Positions 8,570 through 15,161 of a stretch of DNA of 20,157 bases are shown in pieces. The position numbers were made by a program, and so were the translations under genes. Source of the DNA: Mesotaenium endlicherianum (lineage: Eukaryota > Streptophyta > Zygnematophyceae > Zygnematales > Mesotaeniaceae). The notes under the pieces were generated by a model that was given only the letters and a program-made list of their open reading frames with translations, had not been told where the DNA came from and did not search any database. Each line of letters starts with the position of its first letter. The stretch's first letter is position 1. The DNA is taken from the NCBI GenBank assembly GCA_009602735.1, contig WELA01013858.1, forward strand, positions 521,298-541,454. Reading direction: 5' to 3'.

Positions 8570-11500
8570 TCCCACGGACGACCTCGTGCTCCTCACAAAA
8601 AAACTTGCCAACAAGAGCTTCTCCCTTGCTCCATCAAAGAAACGCACACAATAGCAACACACAAGCAACGCTCATGCTATCATCACTCGCGGCTTTGAAC
8701 AAGCCCCCCCACGCCGTGCCACGTGTCACGAACGAGTCCCGCGTGTCACAAACGGCGGCAACTGCGTCCATGGCCACATGTGCAGAGACAGACGCCTGCA
8801 GGACTGGACTTGGAGAGAAAGCGGGCGCTGACAGTGCCACCCCAGGGCACACGGGCACATGCCACACACAGTCAGCACATTCTCGAAGTAATGCCACGTC
8901 ACGCCGGGCGGGCGGGCGGGCGGGCGAGGTGTAAAACGCAGGAGATGTCTGCAGGAGTCTGGAACCGGCTAGCGTTCTTTCGTAGACTTCCACCGGAAAG
9001 AACGTTATTGAGCACCGTATTGGGCACTTTTACTTTATTTGGCCTACATATCAAGCCTTATCACTACTTTATTGACAGCAATATACAGCGCAAACATGAC
9101 GCCTCATACTTTACACCTCTTTGCACCTGTGATGGGCCCTGCCAACCTTTGCCGTGTGCATACGTCCGGCGTGTGCGTGATATCTGATGTGCGCACATAG
9201 TGCATGCACTCACACTTCGCGTGCATGTGGACACAAGAGGTACAAGTATCCTTATTTTGTGAAGCACAAATATATATATGTATGACTACAAGAGGTGGTA
9301 TACCTTTTATCGTGTCAAGACTCTATAAGAGTGACTCACCCGGGGGCGGTGCTGCCGACGGCGAGGACAACGAGTGACACGCCGCCCAAAAGGTATGGCA
9401 CAAAGAATCCCCAGTCCTGCTCCCACCACGCACGCAAAACGCACACCACAGGTATTTTTTACTTCATCCTTTTTTGTTTCTTCTTTTCCCCCTTTGAGTA
9501 TGAGCTCGAGTGAATAAAAAGACACAAATAAGCAGAAGGCCGAACTCAATTGCTCATTCTTCACTCCTCACGTTGTAGCGCTCGCTGCCTCCCTCTCTTT
9601 CAGAAACATGATCAGAATCGCATTCTACCACTCAGGAGAAAACAACGATTGCAAGTGCTTTGCACTATCCTAAGACAAGCCTGCAATTGCTGGCCACACA
9701 CACGCACCCCAGCAAGCTGACCGGCAATCACCCAACGCAACCCCGGGCTGCTGACAGGAAATCACGGTGAGAAACACATTGTAATATACCAGGCTGCGTG
9801 GGCCCTCCTCTGAAAACCTAAGCGGCAATTACGGCGAATGATTGACTACATTTTAAGGAGCGAATTAAGGCGCATAGGTGCTCCCCCAAAGAAAACGCAG
9901 CAAAATTTGCCATTAGTAAAAAAAAATAGGTGGAGAGGCTGCCCGTGCACTCCCTCAAGATGCTGACCGGCATTCACGGGGAGCATTAAATGGGGCACGA
10001 AGTCGGGAAGATACTCACCCCGGGAAGCTGACCGGCAATCACGGCCAAAATTGACGTGGTGCCGACCACGGTGACCAGGAAAGCCGCCTATTGCTTCCAA
10101 TTACGAACAAGAGGAGTCAAAAAATAAAAAATGATTAGAAACGATAAAAAGAAAAAAAAAAAAAGCAAACAAGGGGAAAGAAACACGAAGAATACAGTAC
10201 GTAGAGAAAGAGAGCAAACAAAATAGTGACATGAGGCGCGATGAAACCTTCAGAAATATTCTGGCCAAAATATGACAAGCATCGCCCCGCAGCCGTTCTG
10301 CATCAACAGGTCAGGGTTTACGGCGCGGGCTTTTTTTTGGGTTGCGGTCTAAGATTAAGGTTTAGGGTTGGGCTTAGAACTTGCGATTTAGGGTTTAGAG
10401 GTCTGCACAAGGGCTCGTTTCTGTCTACTGCGGTCACCGGCATGAAAGTGTTGGAGGTGAGACAAGAGAGTCGAGGAGTGTGAACGCATTCCCGCACAAA
10501 AACTCAAACACGGCCCTGCACACGCTCAAACGTAACCCCCCGCATGCTCGAACCAAACCCCGCATGCTCGAACGCGGTCCCACACGCTAATCGCGCCCCA
10601 CACGCTTGAAAGCTCGACACCCATGTTCTCACTACTCAAACTCCAAGCACCAGGTTGCCTTTACCGGGATCGTCCCGTCCTCTGACAACGTTTCCAACTT
10701 CGCAACAACTCTGCAGCGCCCACATCCTGGCACCTCAGAGCGGAAGCCCGCAATGAAGCAGACTCAGCAGCACAGGAAGACTAGCGCCGGTTTAAGATTT
10801 AGGGTTCCGGATTGTAAGGTTCAGGGTTTTAGGGTTCAGGGTTATAGGGTTCAGGGTTTCAGGATTCAAGGAGGTATGCGCAACGACCATCCACATCGTC
10901 TCAAATGTTGCGGCTGCACGCGTTTGCCTCGAACGACAACTGTCCGAGAGAAAAAGAACAAAGGGAGCTGGCAGCTGACGAGGGGGCGGGCGGGCGGGCG
11001 GGGGGGCGGGGAGCTCACGTCGTTGCGGACACTTGGCACCGCGAGAGCCTCCGCGTTCTTGATGCCCAGCCGCGTCAGCTCGTTCAGAAACGTCTGCATG
11101 GAGCACCAACTCTTCGGATCTGTTACTTCCCAGAATTTTGAAAGCAAATGAACGCTCTGGGTTTTGTAGAAGTACAAAGTCTAGACTCTAGGGTAGGGTT
11201 TGAGGTGTGGGGTGATTACTATGATTGAATACATCATATAACTTTTTCTTAACAAGGTAAAAAAGTAGTAGTAGGAGTAATCGTAGGAGAAATGCACATA
11301 AAGTGCGAGCTTAGCCTCCCAGGCTCAGTCAGGAGCTTTAATACAACCAATTAAGACCAAAAAAAAACAAAAAAACAAAAAACCAAGGAGAAGAATCTAA
11401 AAGCGTTAACCATTGGCGCCAATGTGCGTCGTTCTTCGCCCGTTGTCATCTTGTGCTTTGGGCGCGTTTCTTCCTTCTTCTTAAATCAATTATCGAGAGA

Positions 11501-14500
11501 TTCCGTGCGCAAAAAATAGTGCCAAGCCTGCCTCGCGCGGAAGAAGGCGCCAGCTGGCCCCACGAGGGTAGGCGCCAGCTGGCGGACGGGGCTTACGGTG
11601 CGGCGGGAGACGCTCGAGTAAGCGTTCCAGCTGGGGGCGTGCCCCGCTTCCTTGAGCGCAACCATGGCCTCCTTCACGCGGTCCGAGTCGTTCTGCTTCC
11701 CACACAGAACAGAATGAGGAACGTTGAGTCCTTATTCAAATGCAATCACTAACAAATATGACGAGTAAGTTACCAGACAGACTGCCTTTATCAGGCTGTC
11801 TTTTAGGTGGCACGTTGTTATCTTTCATACGAATGGAAGACGAGAGAATAAGGATGGTCCAAAGTGAGGACCGCCACGCAAGGCAGGAAGTTTTAGCCAA
11901 AACATTCGAGTTCTTCTGCTCACGCCCGAGACAAAAAAACGTTGCATGCCGTGCTGCTCTCCGCCCGCTCACGTGGCAAACAAGACTTTAAATCGAGAAA
12001 CAAAGACTGCGCCTGCAACAACAGCGAGAGGTCTAAAGTCTGAAGACTCGTCCCATCCAGGTGTGTGCTGCACTTTGCTCACGCGCGAGAACGAAGCGTC
12101 TCCGGTATTCCCACTTGAAAAGGAGGGATCGAGGACTGTCGAGCAAGGGTAGCTCTGAAGTGTTAGCAGATTAGGGCTTTGGGCTTGAAGAGCGGAGGCT
12201 TTAGGGAGGGTTTAGGGAGAGGATTTTGGGTCAAAATCAAGGCCCCAGGCCTCCTTTGTGCAGTCTGCGTTGTTGTTCTGCTCTCTCGCAAGACAGACAC
12301 GTCTCCTACGAGGGGGTGGTTCAGATTGCGGCCCATTGGTTGCAATGAGAAGAGAAATTGAGATTTGAGCATTCAGCACTAGCACTAGATGAACAACTTG
12401 AGCCTACACTTGGGTGTCAATCAAAGTGTAGCTTTGAGGTCTACGTCCGGGTCTACGTTTGGATCTAGGTTGGTCTGGACGAAGGTTTAAATTTAGGTCA
12501 AGAACTCGAGTCAAGCTGTAGGCGCCAGTTTGGGTCCAGGTTTTGAACTAGGCGAAGGTCTAGGTTTGGGTCTAGGTTTGGGAGCAGGGCCAGGTCTCGC
12601 TTCCGCTCTCGCTCTCCCCGCCCCCTTCCCTTCCCCAGGCGTTGGCGGCCAGGGTAAAGGTTAGGTTAGGGTTTCGGGCTTATGGGCAACGAGACGCGCT
12701 GTGCTCTCCCTTCTTGGGGCTGTGCCTCTCGTGCGATTGTACCCTTCAAAAAGTCGGAAACTTCGATAAGATCTAACCGACCAGACTCTGAATGTTACTA
12801 TAACCCAAGAGCTGGTAAAGCCTTCGAGCTGCTAGACCCATAAGCCATCAACTCGTCCATTTAAACGGTTCCACTCGGACCGTTTGGGCGATGCGCGCGC
12901 GGCCGCCATCAGCGCCCTCCAGAAGCCCCACCCCACTCCAACTGCAGAAAGAGAACCCCAGACCTAAAAATAGTGCCACCCGGACGCCCTGCCCCAAACA
13001 CCAGGAATCGAAGCATCCCCAGAGGCTCAGGGAAGAAGAAGAGTGATGTGTCGAGAATTCCCCATTCCTTTTCCCGAACCCTAACCGGCACCCCTCGCAC
13101 AACCCTAAACATTGAACCCTCGCCACAAATTCCGAACTCCTGGGTGACCCCACCCGTGATTAGTATGCCAAAAAATTTCAAACTCTCTGAATTTTTTGCC
13201 GCCAAGGTTCCATTTCCCACCCGCTGCCTGCCGGCCCCCCCCCGCTCAATGCCCGCAAGGTGTCGCCCGCCCGTTCCCCCGCCCTTCCGGCCCTCTGGTG
13301 GCAAAGTTTCACGCTCGCAAAACGTAAACCTCTTGTACATTTGCATCCAAGAATAGGTAGGTCAATAGTGACATCACAGTCACGTATATGAATAGCCCGC
13401 GTGTGTCATTATGCCCCCTTCCTCCCTCCCTCCCTCCCTCCTCCCACTCTCAATCCCTGCCTTCTCTCCCCCTGTCTTCCTCATGTTGCAAGTCTCACAA
13501 AAGTCACAAGCCTTGCACACCAGCGGCGACGTGCTGCTCAAAGACTAAAACCACGCACGCACGCACGCGCGCGCGCTTAAGTGCAAACACGCACAGAGAC
13601 ACACAGAGACAGATGGACACACACGCAGGGTCACACACACGCAGGCAAGCACACACGCAGGCAAGCACACACGCACGCACATACACGCACACACAAACAA
13701 ACGCACGCCCAGATGACGCCCACATTTGCACGCTTATACACGCACACGCGCGCGCGTGCCTGCAAGTATCCACACTCCCCTCTCTTGGACCCCTTGCCAC
13801 CGACAGTCGCACGTTGCTCGTCGCACGTCACACGTCCCACGTCACACGTCATATGTCACACGCCACACGTCACACGTCACAGGCCACACGTCGCTCGATT
13901 ACAGCTTGGCCTTCCACGGGCCACCTCTCTCCCACGCACGTTCTGCCCCCTCTCTCTCTTTCTCTCTCGGATCCGTGAGCCCCTCCCTGCGCAGCAGCTT
14001 TATGACAAACGTAAAAAACCGAAGACAGAATTGACGAGCGGCCAGACTCCCTCTGCTCGGGCGGCTCACAACTCGATCAAGAGCGGGGCCGCCACATGTC
14101 AACGCCTGGCAAGAGGTGCGCAATGGCAACGCGCACTGTAGATCTATCGCACACGTCAGATGACACGTCAGATAAGCCCCCCCCTCTGCCCTCTTCCTCC
14201 TCCCCCCTCTCCCGCGCCCCCTTCACCTCACCCTTCCCCTTTCTTCCTCCTCTCTTGTCACTGGTCATCCCTGCTCCCCGCNGAAAGTGCTTTCAGCTCT
14301 CTCTCTCTCTCCTTCTCTCCTACTCACGACCCTTTCTCCCGCAGTGCAGGTAAACAGGCGGACAGCGGGCGACGTGCGGGTGCGCATGCGGAAAAGGCAA
14401 GAGGGCCCATATCTCTTGCAATCCTCTCTCTTTCTCTCTCATCTAAGAGAGCAGAGCATGTCCTGGGGGAGCGCTCAGAACTGACCCTCCCCCTTTCCCC

Positions 14501-15129
14501 TCCCCCTAAAAGTGTCCTCCTCCTCCTCCTCGTCCCCCTCCCCATCCCCCTCCTCCACCTCCTCTTCTTCCTCCTCGTCTTCTTCCTCCTCCACCTCCTC
14601 TTCCTCCTTTTCCTCCTCCTCCTCCTCGTCCTCCTCCTCCCCCTCTCCCCCCTCCATCACCACCTGAAACTCTGGCCGACGTTCTTACCAAATGGAGGAG
14701 GGGAGGCTACCACATTTCTATGTCGCAATTTCAGCTGTCATTGACTCAAGAAGTCAGGGAGTCCAGAAGGTGCAGCTGTCATTAATTGGAGGGTGAGGGA
14801 GTCCAGAAGGTGCAGCAGATATCTGACTGGAAGCGAACGGGTCACAAAAGGGAGGCGTGACTACCATGTGCTTAAAGGGCTTGCCCGTGAGAGTCAGCCG
14901 GTGCAGTCGTCCACATTCTTGATGGGCAACAATGACGTGCAAGCACAAACACGTCTGTGCATGTGTATGTGTGTGTGTATGTGTGTGTGTGTGTGTGTGT
15001 GTGGGAGAGAGGGAGAGAGAGTGTTCGCATCTGTGCTGGTGTCTTTGTGTGTGTGAGCGAGAGAGAGAGAGTGTGTGTGTGTGTTTGCATCTGTGCTGGT
15101 GTCTTTGTGTTTGCGTGTGTGTGTGTGTA

Positions 15130-15161
<32 letters not shown>

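Larger units (their letters stand above)
8188..9339 (-). other. Intron 6 (1,152 nt)
   Basis: It holds an AT-rich tandem repeat (8221-8297), a CA microsatellite (8537-8572), and a CGGG run (8902-8930). The rest is mixed sequence with no recognised feature. Open plus-strand frames here are incidental. Confidence 0.86.
10088..11018 (-). other. Intron 4 (931 nt)
   Basis: It contains an A-rich run (about 10122-10165), telomere-like pieces (10350-10402 and 10788-10870), a ~20-nt minisatellite (10488-10630) and a G/C run beside the exon 4 donor (10983-11012). Confidence 0.86.
11693..14069 (-). other. Intron 2 (2,377 nt), the longest of the gene
   Basis: It holds telomere-like tracts (12172-12235, 12412-12690 and, in opposite orientation, about 13075-13115), a CCCT/TCCC run (13413-13450), a CA-rich tract (13556-13760), and a CACACGTCA minisatellite (13816-13898). 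The remainder (about 11693-12170 and 12690-13070) shows nothing recognisable. Missed small exons are possible here. Confidence 0.65.

Noticed and set aside
12646-12660. A 15-nt plus-strand mini-exon (after TTCCCTTCCCCAG, before GTAAAGG)
   Set aside because: It lies on the wrong strand inside intron 2 of the M41-like gene, with no partner exons.
14475-14691. Glu-rich and Gly-rich minus-strand frames
   Set aside because: Pure product of the (TCC)n/(CTT)n polypyrimidine tract within intron 1.
14890-14925. An additional minus-strand exon near GCCCATCAAG
   Set aside because: No frame with a usable donor is open across it, and the junction before and after it is already phase-compatible without it.
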